A stretch of DNA of 64,000 nucleotides from Planomonospora sp. ID67723 (GTDB lineage: Bacteria > Actinomycetota > Actinomycetes > Streptosporangiales > Streptosporangiaceae): contig NZ_JABTEZ010000001.1 in the NCBI RefSeq assembly GCF_015711605.1, positions 1,206,001 to 1,270,000 of the forward strand. Reading direction: 5' to 3'. Positions within the stretch are counted from its first letter, which is position 1. Each line of letters starts with the position of its first letter. The translations under genes were made by a program, and so were the position numbers. Under the pieces are notes generated by a model. It was not told the DNA's origin, did no database searches, and was given only the letters and a program-made list of their open reading frames with translations. Below, piece after piece: positions 9,321-16,592 of this stretch.

Positions 9321-10388
9321 TTGGACCGCCCTCTGGTCATCACCGAAGACCACGACCTGCTCGACGACCTGCTCCGCGTCGCCGCCGCCGCCGGGGCGGA
9401 GCTCGATGTGGCCCATGCGCCCGCGCACGCCCGGCCCTACTGGACCCGCGCCCCGATGGTCGTCGTCGGCAGCGACGTGGCCGACGCCCTGGCGGCGACC
9501 GGGCCGCCGCCTCGTCATCGGGTCATGCTGGTCACGCGCACTCCGGGCGATCCCGATGCCTGGCGGCGGTGCGTCGCGGTCGGGGCCCAGGCCGTGCTGG
9601 AACTGCCCTCCGCCGAACGACAGCTGGTCGACGAGTTCGCCGACGCCGTGGAGCCCGCGGTGAGGGCCGGTCTCGTCGTCTGCGTCGTCGGCGGGCGGGG
9701 CGGGGCCGGAGCCAGCGTCCTCGCCGCGTCGCTCGCGTTGACCGCCTCGCGCAGGAGCCTGCGCACCCTCCTCGTCGACGCCGATCCGCTCGGCGGCGGC
9801 CTCGACCTCCTGCTGGGTCAGGAGGAGGCCGAGGGCGCTCGCTGGTCCGACCTGGTCGCCCGGGAGGGCAGGGTCAGCTTCACCGCGCTCCGGGCGGCTC
9901 TTCCCAGCGTCTCCGGGCTGACCCTGCTCTCCTTCCACCGGGGCGGTGCCGAGGCCATCCCGGCCGAGGCGATGCGTTCGGTCCTCGACGCGGGCCGGCG
10001 CGGTTTCGACCTCGTGGTCGCCGACCTGCCCCGCCATCCCGATCCCGCCGCGGCGGAGGCGCTGGGCCGTGCCGCCGTCACCCTTCTGGTGGTGACCGCC
10101 GACGTGCGCGGCGTGCTCGCCGCGGCCCAGGTGCTCACCGGGCTGCGGGAGCACACCGGTGAGATCCGGGCGGCCGTCCGCACGGGCGTCCTGGACGAGG
10201 AGGTGGTCTCCGCCTCCCTCGGAGTCCGGTGCGCCGGAACCCTGCCCGACCAGCCCCGGCTCGCCTCCGCTCTGAACCGCGGCGACATCCCCCCACTCGG
10301 CCGCCGGACTCCGCTGGGCCGGTTCTGCGGAGCATTCCTGAGCTCCGTTCCCGGGGCCGCGCCATCGCCGTCCGGGACCGGGAGGTGA
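9321..10388 (+). CDS. CpaE/Ssd-like MinD-family ATPase of the tad locus
   Basis: A 355-residue P-loop protein of the ParA/MinD superfamily, corresponding to the 'septum site-determining' protein Ssd of M. tuberculosis (Rv3660c) and to CpaE of Tad systems. An N-terminal receiver-like domain (1-115) precedes a deviant Walker A GGRGGAGAS (about 124-132) that lacks the usual Lys-Thr. VDADPLGGGLDLLLG follows as the switch region. The TTG start has GGGAGG five bases upstream. Its stop overlaps the tadA start. A role in placing the pilus/secretion machine, or in septum control, is inferred from family members. Confidence 0.85.
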   Translation: MDRPLVITEDHDLLDDLLRVAAAAGAELDVAHAPAHARPYWTRAPMVVVGSDVADALAATGPPPRHRVMLVTRTPGDPDAWRRCVAVGAQAVLELPSAERQLVDEFADAVEPAVRAGLVVCVVGGRGGAGASVLAASLALTASRRSLRTLLVDADPLGGGLDLLLGQEEAEGARWSDLVAREGRVSFTALRAALPSVSGLTLLSFHRGGAEAIPAEAMRSVLDAGRRGFDLVVADLPRHPDPAAAEALGRAAVTLLVVTADVRGVLAAAQVLTGLREHTGEIRAAVRTGVLDEEVVSASLGVRCAGTLPDQPRLASALNRGDIPPLGRRTPLGRFCGAFLSSVPGAAPSPSGTGR

Positions 10389-11575
10389 GCCGGTCCGTGC
10401 CGGGCGGTGCGGTCTCCCCCGACCTCGTCGAAGCGGTCCGGGTGCGGCTGGGGCGGACCGGGGTCGAGCCCAGCGCCGCGCATGTCGCCGCCGCGCTCCG
10501 GGCCGAGCGGGCGGTGCTGGGCGACGCGGAGGTCCTGGCGGTGGCCCGTGCCCTCTGCGCCGACCTGATCGGCGCGGGTCCGCTGGAGCCGCTGCTGGCG
10601 GAGGCCGAGATCACCGATGTGCTGGTGAACGGCCCGCGTGAAGTGTGGGTCGAGGACGGCCTGGGCCTGCGCCGGACCTCGGTGACCTTCCCCGACGAGG
10701 ACGCGGTCAGACGGCTCGCCCAGCGCCTGGCCGCGGCGGCGGGCAGGCGTCTCGACGACGCCAGCCCCTACGTGGACGCCAGGCTCGCCGGCGGCGTCCG
10801 GCTGCACGCCGTGCTGCCCCCGGTGGCCCCCGGCGGCACCTGTCTGTCGTTGCGGCTCCCGCCGCGCCGCACGTTCGCGCTCCCCGAACTGGTCGAGACG
10901 GGCATGATCAGGACCGACGCGGTCCCGGTGCTCACCGCGGTGGTCGAGTCGAGGCTCTCCTTCCTCGTCTCGGGCGGCACCGGCACCGGCAAGACGACGC
11001 TCCTGTCGAGTCTGCTCTCCCTGGCAGGGTCCGGGGAGCGCCTCCTTCTCGTGGAGGACTCCGCCGAACTGAGGCCCCTGCACCCTCATGTGGTGCGGCT
11101 GGAGTCCCGCCCGGCCAACCTGGAAGGAGCCGGCGGCGTGGGCCTGCGCGACCTCGTCCGCCAGGCGTTGCGCATGCGCCCGGACCGTCTCGTCGTCGGG
11201 GAGGTCAGAGGCGCCGAGGTCGTCGATCTCCTGGCCGCCCTCAACACCGGCCACGAGGGCGGCTGCGGCACCCTGCACGCCAACGCGGCGGCCGACGTGC
11301 CGCCTCGCCTGGAGGCTCTGGCCTGCGCCGCCGGGCTCAGCCGGGAGGCGGTCCACAGCCAGATCGCCGCGGCGCTGGACGTCGTCATCCACCTCGCCCG
11401 CGACCAGGCCGACGGCCGCCGCCGGGTAGCCGAGATCTGCATGATGATCCGCCGCGCCTCGGGCCTGGTCGAGGCCGAACCGGCGCTCACCTTCCCCCCG
11501 GACGGTTCCGCGGTCCCGGGTCCGGGCCTGGCCGCGCTCGTCGCCCGCGCCCCCGGCGCCCGCGTGCGGCCATGA
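10385..11575 (+). CDS. tadA: TadA/CpaF-type secretion ATPase
   Basis: A 396-residue type II/IV secretion ATPase that powers pilus assembly at the inner face of the membrane. Visible motifs are Walker A GGTGTGKTTLLS (about residues 197-208), VEDSAELRP (Asp box), QALRMRPDRLVVGEVRG (Walker B region) and the His-box segment GGCGTLHANAA. The GTG at 10385 overlaps the previous stop (GTGA); a second GTG at 10397 has a better ribosome-binding-site distance and is possible. It overlaps tadB by ATGA. Confidence 0.93.
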   Translation: MSRSVPGGAVSPDLVEAVRVRLGRTGVEPSAAHVAAALRAERAVLGDAEVLAVARALCADLIGAGPLEPLLAEAEITDVLVNGPREVWVEDGLGLRRTSVTFPDEDAVRRLAQRLAAAAGRRLDDASPYVDARLAGGVRLHAVLPPVAPGGTCLSLRLPPRRTFALPELVETGMIRTDAVPVLTAVVESRLSFLVSGGTGTGKTTLLSSLLSLAGSGERLLLVEDSAELRPLHPHVVRLESRPANLEGAGGVGLRDLVRQALRMRPDRLVVGEVRGAEVVDLLAALNTGHEGGCGTLHANAAADVPPRLEALACAAGLSREAVHSQIAAALDVVIHLARDQADGRRRVAEICMMIRRASGLVEAEPALTFPPDGSAVPGPGLAALVARAPGARVRP

Positions 11576-12276
11576 TGGTGACGGCCGCCCTCCTCGCCCT
11601 GCTGGCGGTCTGGTTGTGGACGGGGCCCGATCCGGGGACGCTCCGGCTGGAGCGGTTGCTGGGGAACGGCCGTGCGAAGGCGCCCCCTCCTCGAAGGTGG
11701 CCGAGCCTCTCCTCCTTGCCGTCCCGGCGGGCGGAGGCGTGGCGGGCGGCCTCCGCGGAGCTGTGCCAGGGGCTCGCCGCCGAGCTGGCCGGGGGGCGCA
11801 CCGCGAGCGAAGCGCTGATCCGGGCCGTGCGGACGGCGGCCTTTCCCGACCCGGTGGCGTTCCGTCCCGTGATCGCGGCGGCGAGGGACGGGGGTGACGT
11901 CCCCGCGGCACTGCTGGCCGCGGCTCCGGAGCGGGGAGGCGAGGGGCTTCGCCGACTGGCGGCGTGCTGGCGGGCGAGCGTTACCGCCGGAGGAGGGCTC
12001 TCGATCCTCGTCGACCGTGTGGCCGCCTCTCTCCGGGAGGCCGAGGCCCACCGGCGGGACGTCGCCACCCAACTCGCCGGGGCCCGTGCGACCGCCCGCC
12101 TGCTCGCCGGACTGCCGGTGCTGGGCCTGCTGATGGCCGCAGGGCTCGGCATGCGCCCCTTCAGCTTCCTTTTCGGCGGTCCGGCGGGTGCGGCCTGCCT
12201 GGTGGCGGGGGTCGCGCTCGACGGCTGCGGCCTGTGGTGGACCCACTGCCTGGTCACTCGGGCCGAACAGACCTGA
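11572..12276 (+). CDS. tadB: TadB-like type II secretion F-domain membrane protein
   Basis: A 234-residue membrane protein. An N-terminal hydrophobic segment (2-16) is followed by the conserved cytoplasmic F-domain (LCQGLAAELAGGRTASEALI, about 65-85, and FRPVIAAARDGGDVP) and two C-terminal transmembrane helices. It forms the pilus platform with the next gene. The ATG at 11572 overlaps the tadA stop (ATGA), so the genes are coupled. Confidence 0.85.
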   Translation: MMVTAALLALLAVWLWTGPDPGTLRLERLLGNGRAKAPPPRRWPSLSSLPSRRAEAWRAASAELCQGLAAELAGGRTASEALIRAVRTAAFPDPVAFRPVIAAARDGGDVPAALLAAAPERGGEGLRRLAACWRASVTAGGGLSILVDRVAASLREAEAHRRDVATQLAGARATARLLAGLPVLGLLMAAGLGMRPFSFLFGGPAGAACLVAGVALDGCGLWWTHCLVTRAEQT

Positions 12277-12304
12277 GGACCGGGTTCCCCCTCTGGAGGA
12301 GTTC

Positions 12305-13120
12305 ATGGACACATCGCCGGCCGGTGTGCTGGCCGTACTGCTCGCCGGGGCCGCCGCATGGCTGTGGGCGTCCTCCGGCGACCCCGCCCGCAGGCTCCGC
12401 AGGGCAGGGCCGCACCCTCCGATCACGGCGAGACCGCGCGGACCTGGCCGGACAGCGCCGTACAGAACCGCGCAGGGTGGCGCGGTGACCGGGGCGGCCG
12501 GGGGCGCCGGTGGAGCGCGGCCCGGCAGGAGGGAGACCGCGATCGCGGCCGTCACGGGATTGACGCTCTTCCTCGCGATGGGCGACGTCGCCGGGATCGT
12601 GGCGGGCGTGATCGGGTCCGTGGCCGTGCCGCTGATCCTCCGGAGGAGAGAGCCCCCGGCGCTGCGCCGGGAACGCGAACGGGTCACCGCGGACCTGCCG
12701 CTGGCGGCCGACCTCATGGTGGCCTGTCTGCGCGCCGGGCAGCCGATCACCGGGGCCCTCGACGTCACCTCTCAGGCGATCGGCGGACCGCTCGGAGACC
12801 GCCTCGCGTGGGTGAGCGGGCAGCTGAAGCTGGGAGCCGACCCCGAGAGCGCATGGTCCGCTCTCGCAGCCGGGCGCGAACTCGCCCCGATCGCCCGCAC
12901 CATGAGCCGGGCCGCGCTCAGCGGCGCTCCCGTGGCCGACGTGCTGGCCCGGGTGGCCGACGACTCCCGGCACGCGGCCCGAGCATTGTCGGCAGCCGCG
13001 GCCCGCCGGGTCGGCATCCGGGCCGTCGCGCCACTGGGGTTGTGCTTCCTGCCCGCCTTCGTGCTCCTGGGCATCGTTCCCGTCGTGGCCGGTCTCGCCG
13101 GAGAGATCTTGCTTCCATAG
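12305..13120 (+). CDS. tadC: TadC-like type II secretion F-domain membrane protein
   Basis: A 271-residue platform protein with an N-terminal helix, a Gly/Arg/Pro-rich linker (about 30-75), two hydrophobic segments (about 78-115), the F-domain (LPLAADLMVACLRAGQPITG, about 140-160) and a final hydrophobic pair FLPAFVLLGIVPVVAGLAGEI. GGAGGAG lies five bases before the ATG. It follows tadB after 28 bases. Confidence 0.85.
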   Translation: MDTSPAGVLAVLLAGAAAWLWASSGDPARRLRRAGPHPPITARPRGPGRTAPYRTAQGGAVTGAAGGAGGARPGRRETAIAAVTGLTLFLAMGDVAGIVAGVIGSVAVPLILRRREPPALRRERERVTADLPLAADLMVACLRAGQPITGALDVTSQAIGGPLGDRLAWVSGQLKLGADPESAWSALAAGRELAPIARTMSRAALSGAPVADVLARVADDSRHAARALSAAAARRVGIRAVAPLGLCFLPAFVLLGIVPVVAGLAGEILLP

Positions 13121-13121
13121 G

Positions 13122-13181
13122 TTATCCACAGGACTGACGGCTTCGCGGAAAGTTATCCACAGAACGCCGCTCATATCCACA
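13122..13181 (+). promoter_or_regulatory. DnaA-box cluster between tadC and the pilin gene
   Basis: Two perfect TTATCCACA boxes (13122-13130 and 13153-13161) and one single-mismatch box ATATCCACA (13173-13181) lie in the same orientation within 60 bases. The spacings of 31 and 20 bases are near three and two helical turns. The region lies in the 141-base gap between tadC and the pilin gene. No replication gene is nearby, so this is not the chromosomal origin; DnaA regulation or titration is inferred. Confidence 0.6.
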
Positions 13182-13261
13182 GGGTCATGTGCCCGTCAGG
13201 AAATCTGGTCCGACCGGTGCCGGGCACAGGGGCCCGGCGCTGACCGCAAGGAGGAGAAACG

Positions 13262-13498
13262 ATGGCTGGATCGAGCACCGACGGTCTCCGGCGTGCCCTG
13301 CCGGGGTGGTGGCGGAGCCGCTGGACCCGGTTGACCGCCGGTCCAGGACGGGAGCGTGGCATGTCCACCGCTGAATACGCCGTGGGCACGATCGCCGCCT
13401 GCGCGTTCGCCGCCCTGCTCTTCAAGGTCGTGACCAGTCCGGAGGTGCAGGAGATGATCACTGGCCTCATCAACCGGGCGCTGAACGTGGCGGGGTGA
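13262..13498 (+). CDS. DUF4244 Flp-type pilin-like protein
   Basis: A 78-residue peptide. After a basic N-terminal part of about 33 residues, RGMSTAEYAVGTIAACAFAALLFKVV resembles a Flp/type IV prepilin: a Gly before the hydrophobic helix, with a Glu at position five of the putative mature form. TadV-type peptidase cleavage after that Gly is inferred. AAGGAGGAG lies six bases before the ATG. Its stop overlaps the TadE-like start by GTGA. It is the likely structural subunit of the appendage. Confidence 0.82.
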   Translation: MAGSSTDGLRRALPGWWRSRWTRLTAGPGRERGMSTAEYAVGTIAACAFAALLFKVVTSPEVQEMITGLINRALNVAG

Positions 13499-14043
13499 GC
13501 CGGGTGATCCGTCCGCGCGGACCGGCGAGCCGGTCGCACGCGCCCCGCCCCTCCCTCGGACCGGTGATCCGGCCATGGGCCCCGCGCCCCTCCTGGAGAT
13601 CACCGGCTTCTTCGCCGGTTCTCCGCTCCTTCCTGGGACGGGCGACTCGTCCATCGGGCCCGTGCTTCTCGCGGGGGTCGGTGACCGCGGAGACCGTGGC
13701 GGTGCTGCCCGCTCTCGTGGTGGTGCTGGCCGCCGGCCTGTGGGCGGTGGCGGCCGTGGAGGCTCAGCTGGAGTGTGTCGACGCGGCCAGGGCGGGGGCG
13801 CGGGCGGCGTCCAGAGGAGATCCTCTGGATCTCGTGCGAAGCGGTGTCCTCGCCGTTGCCCCGGCGGGAGCCCGTGTGGAGGTGGTCAAAGACGGTGAGC
13901 GCGTCCGAGTGGAGGTCTCCGCGGGAGTCAGGCCCCGCTGGGGCGGAGCCCTTCCGGCGGTGACCGTCCGCTCGGCCGCCGTCTCCGTGCTCGAGCCGGG
14001 CGAGGGACGGCCGCCCACGGGACAGCCCGGCGGGGAGCGGTGA
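13495..14043 (+). CDS. TadE-like minor pilin
   Basis: A 182-residue frame whose recognisable part starts near residue 62: RGSVTAETVAVLPALVVVLAAGLWAVAAVEAQLECVDAARAGARA, here split as the prepilin-like TADE segment, one transmembrane helix and a Cys/Asp/Ala-rich periplasmic start. The first 60 residues are Pro/Arg/Ser-rich with low-complexity repeats, so the true start may be the GTG at 13681. The GTG at 13495 is kept because it overlaps the pilin stop and gives coupling. Confidence 0.7.
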   Translation: MSRVIRPRGPASRSHAPRPSLGPVIRPWAPRPSWRSPASSPVLRSFLGRATRPSGPCFSRGSVTAETVAVLPALVVVLAAGLWAVAAVEAQLECVDAARAGARAASRGDPLDLVRSGVLAVAPAGARVEVVKDGERVRVEVSAGVRPRWGGALPAVTVRSAAVSVLEPGEGRPPTGQPGGER

Positions 14044-14447
14044 GGCCGTTGCGGGGCGGGGGAGACCGGGGTTCGGCGACGATCTGGATGATCGGGATAT
14101 CAGCGGTGATCTTCACTGCGGCGGTGGCGGTGGTGTTCGCCGGCACCGCCAGGGTGGCGCGTCACCGGGTGCAGGCCGCCGCCGACCTCGGCGCGCTCGC
14201 CGCGGCCCGGCTGGCCTTCGCCGATCCCGCTCGCGGATGCGCCGAGGCGGCTTCACTCGTGGTGGACAACGGAGCCAGGCTCATGCGATGCGCCGTCGGC
14301 GATGACGGCATCGTCGTCGTCGGGGCAGTCGCCCGGTTCTCCCTGCCGATGGTGGGCGGGCGGGAGGTGGCGGCATACGCGCGGGCCGGGCCCGTTCACA
14401 TCGACGGCCCGCCGGATGAGGCTGTGGCCGGGGAGGACGGACGCTGA
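14040..14447 (+). CDS. Second TadE-like protein of the helicase/secretion neighbourhood
   Basis: A 135-residue protein with a basic N terminus, RGSATIWMIGISAVIFTAAVA leading into a single transmembrane helix, then VARHRVQAAADLGALAAAR. This is the pattern of the TadE-like proteins repeatedly found beside the DECH helicase and CpaE homologue in actinobacteria. Two cysteines (about 61 and 81) may form a disulfide outside. GTGA overlap with the preceding gene. Confidence 0.8.
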   Translation: MRPLRGGGDRGSATIWMIGISAVIFTAAVAVVFAGTARVARHRVQAAADLGALAAARLAFADPARGCAEAASLVVDNGARLMRCAVGDDGIVVVGAVARFSLPMVGGREVAAYARAGPVHIDGPPDEAVAGEDGR

Positions 14448-14788
14448 CGGGCGGGGTCGGCCCGGGCGCTCGCGTTTTCGCCCCGCGGAAGCCCGGGATG
14501 GTCACCCGAAAGGCAAGGTCGCAATCAAATCACGACTTCTTGGACGACATGTCCAAGAGCTGGCCGTCTCTCATAAGGTTCCACTTACCTTCCGCCCCCG
14601 CAGTCCCGCGCTCGGGACCCGGGAAGGCGGGCCGCGCGCCGTCCGGCCGGGCTCCCTCGGTGGCAGGTCCGTTCGCGGAAGCGGGGCCGGGAGGTCCGGG
14701 CCGGTGAGAGCCGGTCCGGAGGACTGGCGCGTCCGGGCGCTCGTGATGGGCGGCCGGGGGCGGGCGGCTCTCGACGAAGGGAAACGTC
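14448..14788. other. Intergenic region after the tad genes
   Basis: 341 bases without a gene. CTTGGAC (14539-14545) and GTCCAAG (14551-14557) form a 7-bp inverted repeat with a five-base spacer in a locally less GC-rich stretch, possibly an operator for the surface-protein gene. The rest is GC-rich and shows nothing I recognise. Confidence 0.4.
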
Positions 14789-16540
14789 GTGACGACGGTT
14801 CGCAGGGTGGTCGCCGCGGCGGCGATCGCGCCCATCGTGTCCATGTCCGCGGTGCTCGCCTCGGCGGGTCCGGCACAAGCCCAGGCACGCCTGGACATGC
14901 CGTCACGGGTCACTTCCGGCCAGGGAGTGACGATCTCCGGGAAAGTCGACTTCGCGTTCGACGCCATCCTCTACGTCAACGGCCAGGAGGTCGCCAAGGG
15001 CGACCACAGCGTCACCTACACCTGGGATCCCGGCGACCGCCCGAACGGCAGCTACGAGATCAAACTCGTCCAGCGCGGCAAACTGCTGGGGAGCAAGTGG
15101 GACGAGACCTCCGAGACTCTCGTCCAGGCGGTTCCCCCGGCCACCCCCGGCGGGGTCGCCGTCCGCCTGCAGGGAGACCAGGCCGTGGTGACCTGGGACA
15201 AGGGCTCCGAGCCCGATCTGCGGGGCTACGAGATCTCCACGAGCCAGACCGGCAGGGTCGGCGGCGTGCAGGCGGACAGCGCGTGCGGCGGCGGCTCGTG
15301 CAAGGCGACCCTGGCCGTTCCCGCCAAGGCCGCCGGTCAGCGGATCGGGTTCACGGTGCAGGCGCTGCGGAGTGACGGCGGTGGGGGGACCCTGGCCTCC
15401 GGCCAGTCCGCCGCCGCCACGGTGAGCATCCCCGCCAAAGCGCCGCAGGCCACGGACACCGAGAAGAGCGGCACGTCCCGGCAGGGCACGGGCAAGAGCA
15501 CCGGAACCCGGCAGGGCGACCAGAGCGGCGGCAAGAAGAACGACCGGCAGAGCGGGGTCGAGAGCCTGCCCCAGCTGCCGCCGAAGAAGCCGACGGCGGC
15601 GCCGACCCGGCCGCCGAGGACGGCGGTCGTTCCGACGAAGGTGCCCAAGCTCCCCAAGGAGGTCCGGGAGGACACCGCGCCCTCCACGGCCGGGCCGGGA
15701 ACCGGGAACAACTCCCGGGACGACGCCGGGAACGACCGCGGAGGCGGCGGGGAGGACACGGCGCCACCGCTCGACCCGCAGACCGCAGGGACCGGCACGG
15801 ATGTCGCGCCGGCAGTGAACACCACCATCACGGCGCGGTCGGCCGAGTCACCGGCCGGCGGGGTGAGCCAGGGACTCTCCATCGCGGGCGGACTGATCCT
15901 GCTGATCCTCGGCGCGCACTTCGGCGCCTGGCTCCGCCGCAAGAAGCCGGCCGCGGTCCCCGGCGGCTCCGCGGCCATGCCTGCGGACAGGAGTCCCCGT
16001 GACGGTTCCGCGCTCCGTGACGGTTCCGCGCCGCGGGACGGTGGAGACCTCCCTCCCGCGGCCGGCACGGCCCCGGTGGCCGCGCGCCGTCCCGCGGTCA
16101 TCCTCGCGGTGTCCAAGACTCCTCATATCCAGCCGGCACCGGAGAAACCCTCCGCCGCCCGCCCCGGGCCCGCGGCTCCCCCGCCGGAGGCGGGAGGGAC
16201 GCTCCTCCCGTCCTCGCCGGTGGGCGCGCACACTGCGGACCGCCCGCTCCCTCCGTCCTCGCCGGCCCCGCTGCACACGGTGGATCAGCCGGTGAGCGCC
16301 GTGCGCGCCGACTCCATGCGGCTGGCGCTGCCCGCTGCGGCCCCGATCGCCGAAGTGAGCGTCGTCACGCCGGTAGCGGTCCGAGCCGGTGACCGCTGGG
16401 ACGACTACCTCCCGCCCGCACCCCGCTCCATGGAGGACAGCGGGTTCTGGGAGCGGCCGCAGCCCGGCGCGGCGGACTTCTGGGCCGCAGACGAGGACGA
16501 CTCCGCATACGCGCGCCGTCATCACCCCGAGGGCGGCTGA
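14789..16540 (+). CDS. Large surface-exposed, membrane-anchored protein of the tad locus
   Basis: A 583-residue protein of unknown function. A signal peptide ends near AQA (about residue 33). Residues 34-115 and 116-215 look like two beta-sandwich (Ig/FN3-type) domains: VTWDKGSEPDLRGYEIS is typical of FN3. A long Ser/Pro/Thr/Lys/Gln-rich linker (215-355) follows, then one transmembrane helix (GLSIAGGLILLILGAHFGAW, about 362-381) and a basic stop. About 195 residues remain after the helix, Pro/Ala-rich, which would be cytoplasmic. GAAGGGA precedes the GTG. Its place between the tad genes and the helicase suggests a link to the appendage, not proven. Confidence 0.7.
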   Translation: MTTVRRVVAAAAIAPIVSMSAVLASAGPAQAQARLDMPSRVTSGQGVTISGKVDFAFDAILYVNGQEVAKGDHSVTYTWDPGDRPNGSYEIKLVQRGKLLGSKWDETSETLVQAVPPATPGGVAVRLQGDQAVVTWDKGSEPDLRGYEISTSQTGRVGGVQADSACGGGSCKATLAVPAKAAGQRIGFTVQALRSDGGGGTLASGQSAAATVSIPAKAPQATDTEKSGTSRQGTGKSTGTRQGDQSGGKKNDRQSGVESLPQLPPKKPTAAPTRPPRTAVVPTKVPKLPKEVREDTAPSTAGPGTGNNSRDDAGNDRGGGGEDTAPPLDPQTAGTGTDVAPAVNTTITARSAESPAGGVSQGLSIAGGLILLILGAHFGAWLRRKKPAAVPGGSAAMPADRSPRDGSALRDGSAPRDGGDLPPAAGTAPVAARRPAVILAVSKTPHIQPAPEKPSAARPGPAAPPPEAGGTLLPSSPVGAHTADRPLPPSSPAPLHTVDQPVSAVRADSMRLALPAAAPIAEVSVVTPVAVRAGDRWDDYLPPAPRSMEDSGFWERPQPGAADFWAADEDDSAYARRHHPEGG

Positions 16541-16555
16541 CCGGCGGCGTGGGGA

Positions 16556-16576
16556 GGCCGGCCCGAGGAGCCGGCC
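16556..16576. terminator. Short stem-loop between convergent genes
   Basis: GGCCGGC and GCCGGCC pair as a 7-bp stem with a seven-base loop, between the stop codons of the surface-protein gene and the convergent helicase gene. Confidence 0.4.
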
Positions 16577-16592
16577 GGCCCGGAGAACGAGG

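Noticed and set aside
8984-9343. 119-codon minus-strand frame in the non-coding region before tad
   Set aside because: Arg/Gly/Pro-rich and runs through the 9151-9186 hairpin; no start signal.
9818-11911. 697-codon open frame on the minus strand
   Set aside because: Antisense to the CpaE-like and TadA genes; Arg/Pro/Gly-rich composition.
13122-13181. Chromosomal replication origin
   Set aside because: Only three boxes are present and no dnaA, dnaN or gyr genes are nearby; the chromosomal origin would hold many more boxes.
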